Origin: DAOULT01 sp964646625
Lineage (GTDB): Bacteria > Chloroflexota > Anaerolineae > CAZYHC01
Assembly (NCBI GenBank): GCA_964646625.1
Contig: CAZYHC010000007.1
Location: 62,001-126,000 of the forward strand
Length of the DNA: 64,000 nucleotides
Direction: 5' to 3'
Shown here: positions 33,425 to 40,842 of the stretch, piece by piece
How the letters are laid out: the number at the start of each line of letters is the position of its first letter
Numbering within the stretch: position 1 is the first letter of the stretch
The notes under the pieces: generated by a model
The model's database searches: none
Seen by the model: only the letters and a program-made list of their open reading frames with translations
Told to the model about the DNA's origin: nothing
Made by a program: the position numbers and the translations under genes

Positions 33425-36245
33425 AAATGTGAATGGAGGTAAGCCAGTTGCCAATAGCAGCCTTCGCCCCTTCGCTTATTTGTGTTTCGTTTTCCTGGTA
33501 GCCCTTGTGCCGCGTCTGGCAGGGCTTTCGGCTTTCGTGGCCGGGGACGAACCGAACTGGGCGGATCGTTCTGCCCTGTTCCTGGCCGCTTTGCAGGAAG
33601 GGCGCTGGTTCGATACCGCCCAAACCGCTCACCCCGGCGTGACCACCATGTGGAGCGGCGCTTTTGGGCTGCTCCTGACGGGCTGGGATTTTTCGCAGGC
33701 GGCGAACCCGGCAACGCTGGCCGCCATGCGGCTGCCTGTCGCTTTGCTGAGTGCGCTGGGAGTGGCTTCGCTCTACGGGCTGGGGCGGTTGCTGGTCGGA
33801 GAAAAAGCGGCGCTGCTGGGCGCATTGCTGGCCGCTTTCGATCCTTTTTACCTGGCCCACTCGCGCATCCTGCATCACGACGCGTTAGCCACCACTTTCG
33901 CCACCGTTTCCGTTTTGAGCCTGGCCGTCTATTGGCGAAATGATGATGGCAATGGAGAAAGGGGGGCATTCTGGCCTGCTCTGTCGGGAGTCATGGCTGG
34001 ATTGGCCTTTTTGAGCAAGGCTTCGGCTTTGTTTCTGCTGCCTTTCGGTTGTGGGGCGTTGTTGATCGCGGGGCGGAAACGGACGTTGAAATTGAAGATG
34101 AAGAGCCTGGCCGTTTTCGGGGGGGCGATGGCTCTGGCGGTGGGGCTGGCCTGGCCCGCCATGTGGGTCAGGCCGCTGGATGCTTTGCGGCTGACTTTGG
34201 GCGGCTCGCTCGAACTGGCCGAAGCCGGCCATCGGCAGTATTTCCTGGGCCGGGTGGTGAGCGACCCCGGCTTTGGGTTTTATCCGCTCGTTTTTCTATT
34301 TCGGGCCACCCCGCCGGTTTTGCTGGGGCTGGTGGGCGCTTTGTTCGCCTGGCGAAGGGAAAGAAGGTGCCAGGCACCTGGATGGGGGGCGGGCGTTTTG
34401 GCAGTGTACGCCCTGCTTTTCGCCGTTTTCATTTCGCTCGGCGCCAAGAAGTTCGACCGTTACCTGTTGGCCGTTTTCCCCACGCTGGACCTGCTGGCCG
34501 GATGGGGACTTTATGGATTGTTCGAGGCTGCGGCCAGGCGCTCGACTCGCGGGAGATTGGGGCGGTGGTTCGCCGTTGGCTGCGTGTTGGCGCAGGTCGG
34601 CCTCAGCCTGCCTCATCACCCCTATTACCTGAGCTACTACAACCCGGCTATAGGCGGGGCGCACCTGGCGCGGCAGGCTTTGCTGGTCGGCTGGGGCGAG
34701 GGGCTGGACGAGGCGGGCCGCTACCTGAACGAGAACGACGGCGGACTGGTGGCCGCTTCCTGGTTCAGCCGCCAGTTGGCCGCTTTTTTCCGGGGGCGGG
34801 TGGTGGGTCTGGCCGAAGAGGGCGCGGCTTTAAAAGCCGACTACACCGTTTTCTACCTCAACCAGCTTCAGCGCGGCTATCCGGGCGAGGAGTTGCTCGA
34901 ATATTTCGGTCTGCGGCGGCCCGAATACGTGGTGCGGGCGAAGGGCATCGATTACGCCTGGCTGTACCGGGGGCCGATTTACGGCTTTGGGCCGGGGCCG
35001 GCCGCTGGCTACCAGTCGGGCGGCGTTTTCGGCGGGCAGGTGGAGCTTTCCGGCTACGACCTGGAGCCGGCCGCCTGCGGCCAGAAATTGCCTCTGACCC
35101 TGTACTGGCGCTGCCTGGCAGACCTGGGGGAAGATTATCACGTCTACCTGCGGCTGGTGGATGAACAGGGACGCATCTGGGCCAGACAGGACCGCTGGCC
35201 GGTGCTGGGGCTCTGGCGCACCCTGAACTGGCGGGCGGGCATGTTCGTAACCGACGAGTACGCGTTGCTCATTCCGCCCGGCACTCCGCCGGGAGAGTAC
35301 CAGTTGGAGGTAGGGCTTTACGCGCTCCAAACGGCGAACGGTAGCGGGCGGGTGCTGGAGGTTTCCGCCCTTCACGGGGGAGCGCGGCCCGGCTTCGGCG
35401 GGGGGCTTACGCCGGGAATGGTGACGGTCACGAAGCCGCCCGCCCCACCCACGCTGGGAGAGTTGTCCATGCAGCGCCGGTCGGAAAGCAGCCTGAATGC
35501 CGAGATCGAACTGCTGGGCTACGACTTCGAGGGCGGTTCAGCCTCCTCCGGCCAGCGTTTGCCGCTGACCCTTTACTGGCGGGCCAGTCGCGAGGTGAAA
35601 GGGGACTACCTGCTTGCGCTGTGGCTGGAGGACGAGGAGGGCCAGTCGTGGGGCGACCGGCAGGAACGCCCCACCCTCCCCGGCCAGAAAGGGGAAATCG
35701 GGCGCGACGTGCGGGATTTCCTGGTGTCGGGCGGCGTGCCCGGCGGGGTGTACCGCCTGATGCTCGCCCTGGCGGACGGTCGGACGGGGGAAAGGTCTGA
35801 GCCTGTCGCTTTGGGTCGGGTGGAAGTGCGTAGCCGGGAGAGGCTTTACGAAGCGCCCGCTATGCCACATCCGCTGAAAGTCAACCTGGGAAACCTGGTC
35901 GAGCTATTGGGCTACGACCTGGAGGTGCAACCGGCAGGGACTTTGCAGTTGACGCTTTACTGGCGGGCTCTCTCCGAAATGGAAACCGCTTACACCGTCT
36001 TCGTGCACCTCCTGGACGAAGACGGGCAAATTCAGGCCCAGCAGGACGGTCCGCCCCCACTGCCGACTACCGGCTGGGCGGTCGGCGAGGTGGTCGTTGA
36101 CGGGCGGGAGGTGATGGCTCCTGCGGCGGGCCGCTATACCCTGGCCGTCGGCCTGTACGACGTTTTCAGCGGGGAGCGGCTGCCCGTTTTGGGCGAAGCC
36201 CAGGACGACCGGATCATACTGGGAGAGGTGGAGATTGGAGATTAG
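33417..36245 (+). CDS. GT39-like membrane glycosyltransferase with three C-terminal beta domains (C)
   Basis: The frame begins at a TTG (33417) that overlaps the previous stop in the same way as at 28385. The 942-residue protein has the GT39 layout: FVAGDEPNWADRS near 38-51 with the acidic DE pair, HPGVTTMWSGAFG, DPFYLAHSRILHHDALA near 142-157, and about ten hydrophobic segments to residue 400. Three beta-domain copies start near residues 539, 695 and 824 (each with LxGYDxE, LTLYWR and a GxYxLxVGLY strand). A 15-base half copy of the 33-bp palindrome lies in frame at 34365-34379 (RRCQAPG). It is most like the gene at 36892. Substrate unknown. Confidence 0.8.
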   Translation: MSENVNGGKPVANSSLRPFAYLCFVFLVALVPRLAGLSAFVAGDEPNWADRSALFLAALQEGRWFDTAQTAHPGVTTMWSGAFGLLLTGWDFSQAANPATLAAMRLPVALLSALGVASLYGLGRLLVGEKAALLGALLAAFDPFYLAHSRILHHDALATTFATVSVLSLAVYWRNDDGNGERGAFWPALSGVMAGLAFLSKASALFLLPFGCGALLIAGRKRTLKLKMKSLAVFGGAMALAVGLAWPAMWVRPLDALRLTLGGSLELAEAGHRQYFLGRVVSDPGFGFYPLVFLFRATPPVLLGLVGALFAWRRERRCQAPGWGAGVLAVYALLFAVFISLGAKKFDRYLLAVFPTLDLLAGWGLYGLFEAAARRSTRGRLGRWFAVGCVLAQVGLSLPHHPYYLSYYNPAIGGAHLARQALLVGWGEGLDEAGRYLNENDGGLVAASWFSRQLAAFFRGRVVGLAEEGAALKADYTVFYLNQLQRGYPGEELLEYFGLRRPEYVVRAKGIDYAWLYRGPIYGFGPGPAAGYQSGGVFGGQVELSGYDLEPAACGQKLPLTLYWRCLADLGEDYHVYLRLVDEQGRIWARQDRWPVLGLWRTLNWRAGMFVTDEYALLIPPGTPPGEYQLEVGLYALQTANGSGRVLEVSALHGGARPGFGGGLTPGMVTVTKPPAPPTLGELSMQRRSESSLNAEIELLGYDFEGGSASSGQRLPLTLYWRASREVKGDYLLALWLEDEEGQSWGDRQERPTLPGQKGEIGRDVRDFLVSGGVPGGVYRLMLALADGRTGERSEPVALGRVEVRSRERLYEAPAMPHPLKVNLGNLVELLGYDLEVQPAGTLQLTLYWRALSEMETAYTVFVHLLDEDGQIQAQQDGPPPLPTTGWAVGEVVVDGREVMAPAAGRYTLAVGLYDVFSGERLPVLGEAQDDRIILGEVEIGD
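34365..34379. repeat. Half copy of the GGTGCC palindrome, in frame
   Basis: AGGTGCCAGGCACCT is a 15-base palindrome made of the outer parts of the 33-bp element, as left by deletion of its middle. It lies in a cytosolic loop of the GT39-like protein and encodes CQAP. Confidence 0.7.
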
Positions 36246-36947
36246 GGGTTGGAAGTTGGGAGTTGGAGGTTGGAGCTGGCCGGTTCTGGCGGGCGTGCTG
36301 GCCCTCTCCCTGCTGTGGCGGCTGTATAATCTGGACAGCTTCGCCCAGGGCTACGACGAGGGCGCTTACCTGATGTGGGGCGCCCTGGTGAGTGTCGGCT
36401 ATCGGCTGTACGATCAGGTGCGGGTCACGCCGCCGCCGCTTTTCATCGTTTCCATCGCGGCTGTCTTCAAGGTGCTGGGCACGTACGTGGTAGCGGCCAG
36501 GGCGATGATCCTGGGCTGGGCGGTGCTTTTGCTGCTTGTGGTGAGTCTGCTCGCCCGCCGGGCCTGGGGACGTGCCTCTTTTATCTGGCCCAGGTGCCGG
36601 GCCACGTCGCCGAAAACAACGCTCGCACAGCCAGCCCGCCGGGAGGCCGGGAACTGGCCGCCGTGGAGTTCATCCAACAGACGACCGAGGCCGGGGATTT
36701 CGTGGTCAGCGACGATTTGATGCTGCTTTTCCGGGCCGGGCGGCTCGTACCGCCGCCTTTCGGGGATGTGTCGGTCGTGGCTATTCGCTCCGGCTTCCAG
36801 ACCGACGAGCGCCTGATCGAGCTGACCGCCGCCTACGATTGCCCGCTGGTGGTGGTCTGGCGGGAGCGGTTCGCCTGGCTGCCCGTGCTGGATGGGGACG
36901 GGAACGATCGGGTTTTTCTGGGAGAGATCACGTTTGAGCCACACTAG
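36235..36947 (+). pseudogene. Decayed GT39 gene: N-terminus, middle and tail pieces joined with a frameshift
   Basis: The frame from 36235 gives an N-terminal membrane piece (YNLDSFAQGYDEGAYLMWGA, with the DE motif, then AAVFKVLGTYVVAARAM) but stops at 36720. From about 36573 the coding sense moves to another frame that encodes a late soluble part of a related protein (GHVAENNARTASPPG, FIQQTTEAGDFVVSDDLMLL). Near 36880 it jumps to the tail of a beta domain (LPVLDGDGNDRVFLGEITFE) and ends at 36947. A complete gene would be near 500 residues or more; only about 237 codons remain. At least two internal deletions and one frame change are needed, so I call it a pseudogene. Its end overlaps the following open frame. 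Confidence 0.75.
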
Positions 36948-39906
36948 CGAGCGACGATCAGGTGCCTGGCACTTCCAAAGTGCCAGGCACCTGGGAAGCA
37001 ATTGGGGGCGCGAAGCCGCGTTGGTGGCCGTTTTGTTCCTGCTGGCCTTCGGGCCGCGGGCGCTGGCCCTGGACCATTTTCTGACCGGCGACGAGTTGGA
37101 CTGGGTGAAGTGGTCCAGCCAATTCCTGGCCGCTTTGCTTCGGGGAGACCTGGCGGCCAGCTTTCCGGGTTGGGCCGCGCCAGCCGTGACCACCCGCTGG
37201 ACAGGAGCGATCGGGCTGGCGCTTTATGCCTGGCGGCGCGGTTTGCCCCTGGCGGAGTTTCTGGATTCCATCCCCTATCCCGCCCCGCCGGAGTTGATGC
37301 CTGCCGTGCGGTTGCCCACCGTTTTGCTGGCCGCTTTGTGCGTGGTGGCCGTTTACTGGCTGAGCCGGAGGCTTTTCGGAGCCGGGGTTGGGTTGGTGGC
37401 CGCCATCCTGCTGGCCTTCGACCCTTTTTACCTGGCCCATTCGCGCTTCATTCATCACGATGCGCTGGTGGCAACCTTCATGATCGTTTCGGCTTTGAGT
37501 CTGCTCGTTCATTTCGGGAGGCAGGCTGACGGGCGGCGTTCGTTGTGGCGTTCGTTGTTTTACCTGGTGCTTTCGGGGCTGTGCGCAGGGCTGGCCTTTT
37601 TGACCAAATCAACCGCCGCTTTTCTCCTGCCCTTCTGGGGCGTGGCGGCTTTGCTTCACCAGAGGCGCGGGGCCGTTCGCCAGTTCGTGATCTGGAGCCT
37701 GGTGGCGGCTCTGGTAGTGCTGGCTCTATGGCCGGCGCTGTGGGTTGATCCTTTAGGGACGATCAAAGCGGTGTGGGACATTGCCAGCACTGCTACTCTC
37801 GCTCCGCACGCCAAAGGCACCTTTCTCTTCGGCCAGGCCAGGGCCGACCCCGGCCCGCTTTTCTACCCGGTGAGCTTTCTTTTCAGGAGCACGCCGCCGG
37901 TTTTGTTGGGCCTGGCAGCCCTGGCGTTCGCCTGGGCCAGAGGCCAGGTGGGGGAAAGGCGAAGGGCGGCGCTGGCTCTGCTGCTCTACGCTGCCGGTTT
38001 TGCCCTGCTGGTGACGGTGGGACACAAAAAAGGCGACCGCTACCTCTTGCCCATTTTCCCGGCCGTGGACGTGCTGGCCGCTTTCGGGTTGTGTAATCTG
38101 TTTCGGGTTGTGTGTTCAAGGTTTAAATCTATAGTCACAGCGGGCACGGAGTTCATGGAGGTTAAGACCAAATCTCTTCGTGTTCTCTGTGTACTCTGTG
38201 GCTCGGTCTGCCTGGCGTTGCAGGCCGCTTTTGCCCTGCTGCATTTCCCGTACTACATCACTTACTACGATCCGCTGGTTGGCGGTGGGCGGCTGGCTCC
38301 CTGGGCGCTGTTGGTCGGTTGGGGCGAAGGTCTGGACGAGGCGGCCCGCTACCTGAACGCCAAACCAGACCCCGAAAGGCTGGAGGTGGCCGTCTGGTAC
38401 AGCCGCCAGTTTAAGCCCTTCTTCCGGGGGCAGACGGTAGACCTGTTCGATGCCGAACCAACCCTGGGCGCGGACTACGCCGTTTTCTACGTCAACCAGA
38501 CCCAACGCCGCCTGCCCCTGGCCGGGCTGGTGGACTATTTCCAGCGGCGCCGGGCTGAGCACGTGGTGCGCCTGGCCGGGATAGACTACGCCTGGATTTA
38601 CCGGGGGCCGGTGGTCGGTTTCGAGCCGCCAACGCAGATAGCGCACCCCGTAAGCGGCACCTTCGGCGGACAGGCGCAACTTCTGGGCTACGAGTTGCGT
38701 CCGGCCAGGGTAGAGTCGGGCGGGGAGTGTCACGTGACGCTTTACTGGCGGGCTTTGGCCGAGATGGGCGAAAGTTACAACGTCTACCTGCGGCTGGCAG
38801 ACGAAGAAGGCCACCTCTGGGGCCAGGTGGACCGCCTGCCGGTGATGGGTTACTGGGCCACAGACCGCTGGCAGCCGGGCACGTTCGTCGTTGACGAGTA
38901 CGACCTGGAGGTTTTGCCGGGCACTCCGCCGGGAGAGTACGTTTTGCGTGCCGGGCTGTATTCTTTCCAGACGGGCCGCACCCTGGAAGCGGTTGGCGAG
39001 GCCGGAAGAGGCCCGGACCTGGCCCTGGGCCGGGTGTTGGTGGTCAGGCCCAAAGTCTTCCCGCGCACAGACGACCTGGCGATGCAGCACGCCCTGGAGC
39101 AGAAAATGGGAGACGAGATCGTCTTGCTGGGCCACGACTTCGAGGGCGGCGAGGTTCAACCCGGCGAGGTACTGGCGCCGGTCCTGTATTGGCGAGCGGA
39201 AGTTGACGTAAAGGGCGACTATACCGTAGCCCTGCGCCTGCTGGACGGGTCGGGCCGGGTGTGGGCCGAAAAGCTCAACCGGCCCCGTTATCCAACCACC
39301 GCCTGGCAGAAAGGGGAAATCGTGCGCGACCGGCAGAAGATGGCCGTCAGCGGGCGCGTGCCGGGTGGAGATTACCAGTTGGCGGTGGCCTTGCTAAAGG
39401 TGCCCAGCACTTTGGAAGTGCCAGGCACCTGGGAGGAGGAAAAAGGCCGGGCTACGCTGGGCACGGTCACGGTGCAGGAGCGGGCCAGAAACTTCGAGCC
39501 GCCGCCTATCGCCCACCCCGTGCGGGCCAACCTGGGCGGCGTGGCGGAGCTTTTGGGCTACGAAGCAGCGGAGACGCAGTTGAAAGCGGGCCAGACCTTG
39601 AATTTGCGGCTTTACTGGCGGGCGCTAAACGAAGTGGACGTAAGTTACACCGTGTTTGTGCATTTGCTGGACTCTTCGGGCCGGATCTGGGGCCAGCGGG
39701 ATCGCCCGCCGATGCTCCCTACCACCGGCTGGGTAAAGGGCGAAATCATCGCCGACCACTACCGGCTGGAAATCAGCCCCGACGCGCCGCCGGGTGAATA
39801 CCTCATCGAGGTTGGGCTGTACGACTCAATCGGCGGGGCGAGGCTGCCCGTCCTGGGCGAAAGCGGGGAGGACCGCGTGCTATTAGGCCGGGTGAGGGTC
39901 AGGTAA
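36892..39906 (+). CDS. GT39-like membrane glycosyltransferase with three C-terminal beta domains (D)
   Basis: The open frame of 1004 codons starts at 36892, but the first 35-43 residues overlap the decayed gene and then a 33-bp palindrome (36960-36992). The original start is unclear; alternatives are the TTG or GTG at 37021-37026. Conserved parts are FLTGDELDWVKWSSQF near 63-77, DPFYLAHSRFIHHDALVATF near 178-197, and about ten hydrophobic segments to 460. Three beta domains begin near 592, 741 and 884. Two more repeat-derived stretches are in frame: 38136-38203 (TAGTEFMEVKTKSLRVLCVL) and a 33-bp palindrome copy at 39398-39430 (KVPSTLEVPGTW). The paralogue at 33417 lacks all three. The enzyme is probably a polyprenyl-phosphate-sugar-dependent transferase of unknown substrate. 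Confidence 0.78.
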   Translation: MGTGTIGFFWERSRLSHTSERRSGAWHFQSARHLGSNWGREAALVAVLFLLAFGPRALALDHFLTGDELDWVKWSSQFLAALLRGDLAASFPGWAAPAVTTRWTGAIGLALYAWRRGLPLAEFLDSIPYPAPPELMPAVRLPTVLLAALCVVAVYWLSRRLFGAGVGLVAAILLAFDPFYLAHSRFIHHDALVATFMIVSALSLLVHFGRQADGRRSLWRSLFYLVLSGLCAGLAFLTKSTAAFLLPFWGVAALLHQRRGAVRQFVIWSLVAALVVLALWPALWVDPLGTIKAVWDIASTATLAPHAKGTFLFGQARADPGPLFYPVSFLFRSTPPVLLGLAALAFAWARGQVGERRRAALALLLYAAGFALLVTVGHKKGDRYLLPIFPAVDVLAAFGLCNLFRVVCSRFKSIVTAGTEFMEVKTKSLRVLCVLCGSVCLALQAAFALLHFPYYITYYDPLVGGGRLAPWALLVGWGEGLDEAARYLNAKPDPERLEVAVWYSRQFKPFFRGQTVDLFDAEPTLGADYAVFYVNQTQRRLPLAGLVDYFQRRRAEHVVRLAGIDYAWIYRGPVVGFEPPTQIAHPVSGTFGGQAQLLGYELRPARVESGGECHVTLYWRALAEMGESYNVYLRLADEEGHLWGQVDRLPVMGYWATDRWQPGTFVVDEYDLEVLPGTPPGEYVLRAGLYSFQTGRTLEAVGEAGRGPDLALGRVLVVRPKVFPRTDDLAMQHALEQKMGDEIVLLGHDFEGGEVQPGEVLAPVLYWRAEVDVKGDYTVALRLLDGSGRVWAEKLNRPRYPTTAWQKGEIVRDRQKMAVSGRVPGGDYQLAVALLKVPSTLEVPGTWEEEKGRATLGTVTVQERARNFEPPPIAHPVRANLGGVAELLGYEAAETQLKAGQTLNLRLYWRALNEVDVSYTVFVHLLDSSGRIWGQRDRPPMLPTTGWVKGEIIADHYRLEISPDAPPGEYLIEVGLYDSIGGARLPVLGESGEDRVLLGRVRVR
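36960..36992. repeat. 33-bp palindromic repeat (GGTGCCTGGCAC family), copy 3
   Basis: The sequence is identical to the copy at 1811-1843 (arms AGGTGCCTGGCACTT and complement, loop CCA). It lies 13 bases after the end of the decayed GT39 gene, in the region where the next gene should start. Confidence 0.9.
38136..38203. repeat. In-frame inverted repeat CACAGCGGGCACGGAG / CTCTGTGTACTCTGTG
   Basis: The left part CACAGCGGGCACGGAGTTCA and the right part CTCTGTGTACTCTGTGGCT (38185-38203) are imperfect complements. This CTCTGTG-type element is usually intergenic; here it codes for about 22 residues in a loop of the GT39-like protein. Confidence 0.65.
39398..39430. repeat. 33-bp palindromic repeat (GGTGCCTGGCAC family), in-frame copy 4
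   Basis: The element is inverted relative to the loop sequence of copies 1 and 3 (loop TGG), with two changes in one arm (AGGTGCCCAGCACTT). It encodes KVPSTLEVPGT inside the second beta domain of the GT39-like protein, in a turn between two strands. Confidence 0.85.
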
Positions 39907-39910
39907 AAAC

Positions 39911-39943
39911 AATCCGCCTCCCTATCGATATGGGAGGCGGATT
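39911..39943. terminator. Strong intrinsic-type hairpin, bidirectional
   Basis: AATCCGCCTCCC (39911-39922) and its perfect complement (39932-39943) form a 12-bp stem with a 9-base loop, four bases after the last GT39 stop. On the minus strand the stem is followed by GTTTTTAC, a good U-tract; on the plus strand by ATTATTAAAA, a weaker one. It would end the glycosyltransferase unit and block minus-strand read-through from 40238-40567. Confidence 0.8.
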
Positions 39944-40058
39944 ATTAAAAGGGAGGTAAAGGAGAATTCAATTGTGAGGGCGGGTCGTACTTCTGCCCTT
40001 ATTGACTTTTCCCTGGTCATTTGCGAACTTGCTTCCTCCCTAATATTATACTACACAA

Positions 40059-40102
40059 AGGTTATTATCAGGTTAAGATCAGGTTAAGATTTGGTAAAAA
40101 AT
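40059..40102 (+). promoter_or_regulatory. Four tandem 11-bp direct repeats (AGGTTAAGATC-like), possible OmpR/PhoB-type site
   Basis: The units are AGGTTATTATC, AGGTTAAGATC, AGGTTAAGATT and TGGTAAAAAAT, head to tail, one helical turn apart. The inner pair reads TTAAGA-N5-TTAAGA, as in PhoB/PhoP-type boxes. TATGTT at 40112-40117 lies 9 bases downstream, where a -10 box would be in an activator-dependent promoter. No gene start follows on the plus strand. The rest of the gene-free stretch 39951-40237 shows no other structure except the palindromic GTATAC near 40183. Confidence 0.5.
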
Positions 40103-40237
40103 TTCAGAAAATATGTTCTAAAGCAAGTGCGCGGGCTGGCACGACAGGGCCGGCGCCTGGCCTGCTACTCATGGCCTGTATAGTATACCCTGGGGGCACT
40201 TTCATCGCTGTGAACCAGTGCACGCTGTTTGTGTGTC

Positions 40238-40567
40238 TTACTCGAGGCGGAGCTCTCGGACGTATTCTTCGGCGGTGAGATTACTGATGGTGAAGGCCAC
40301 TTTCTCAAAATATAGGGGCCAGCTACATTGGGGTATGTCAACGCCTGGTTTGGCCAGATCGTACTCTTCGCATATGCTAAGGATGAGTAGGTCAAAAGGG
40401 GCTGTAAATTGGTTGAAGCAGCACCATTTAAGTCCTGGTTTGGCCTTGTCTACGTTGGGCAGGGATAAGAGGAGGGAGTTCCACTTCACAATCATGCTTT
40501 CTCGCTTTTCTTTAGGTAACTGGTGCCAGTCAGATTTAGATCTCCAAAACTCGACTAAATATGCCAT
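40238..40567 (-). CDS. Small protein of unknown function
   Basis: The 109-residue product (MAYLVEFWRSKSDWHQLPKEKRE...) has no signal, no membrane helix, and a central CCFNQFTAPFDLLILSICEEYDLAKPG. I do not recognise the family; it is roughly the size of small ferredoxin-like (dimeric alpha/beta barrel) proteins, which is speculation. GGATGGGGGG precedes the ATG. It is the only minus-strand gene between two plus-strand units, has lower GC than its neighbours, and is driven by a perfect consensus promoter (40682-40654) with an 80-base leader. It ends facing the bidirectional hairpin at 39911-39943. Confidence 0.6.
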   Translation of the reverse strand: MAYLVEFWRSKSDWHQLPKEKRESMIVKWNSLLLSLPNVDKAKPGLKWCCFNQFTAPFDLLILSICEEYDLAKPGVDIPQCSWPLYFEKVAFTISNLTAEEYVRELRLE

Positions 40568-40653
40568 GCGCCCCCCATCCAGAAAAAATTATTTTTAAGG
40601 ATTTGATTTAGCATGTGGCAATAATCTAGTTTGCTTTCAGGATCGCAACTTGC

Positions 40654-40682
40654 ATTATATCATAAAAAATTAATTTTGTCAA
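40654..40682 (-). promoter_or_regulatory. Perfect consensus sigma-70 promoter for the small orphan gene
   Basis: Reading leftwards, TTGACA (40682-40677), a 17-base spacer and TATAAT (40659-40654), in an AT-rich setting. The expected transcript start is near 40647, with a leader of about 80 bases. Confidence 0.8.
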
Positions 40683-40763
40683 TAGCCATCCTCTCACACA
40701 AATCTCCTGGCTCATATTTACCTCTGAATTACCATTTGTGGTACAGTCTTCTATGATAAGATG

Positions 40764-40791
40764 TTGACAAATTTCAGATTTCTGGTATACT
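40764..40791 (+). promoter_or_regulatory. Near-consensus promoter for the HTH-GAF-TPR gene
   Basis: TTGACA at 40764-40769, a 16-base spacer and TATACT at 40786-40791. The transcript would start near 40798, about 45 bases before the ATG at 40843. It is divergent from the promoter at 40654-40682. Confidence 0.78.
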
Positions 40792-40842
40792 AATGGTACC
40801 TGGCTGGAACGATTTGCCTTGGAGAAAAGAGAGGGGATGGTT

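Noticed and set aside
26071..39906. Complete polysaccharide or lipid-A modification locus
   Set aside because: Only membrane transferases are present; no nucleotide-sugar, polymerase or export genes accompany them.
40021..40278. An 85-codon plus-strand frame over the 11-bp repeats
   Set aside because: It has no ribosome site, spans the repeat array and overlaps the small minus-strand gene; no protein feature supports it.
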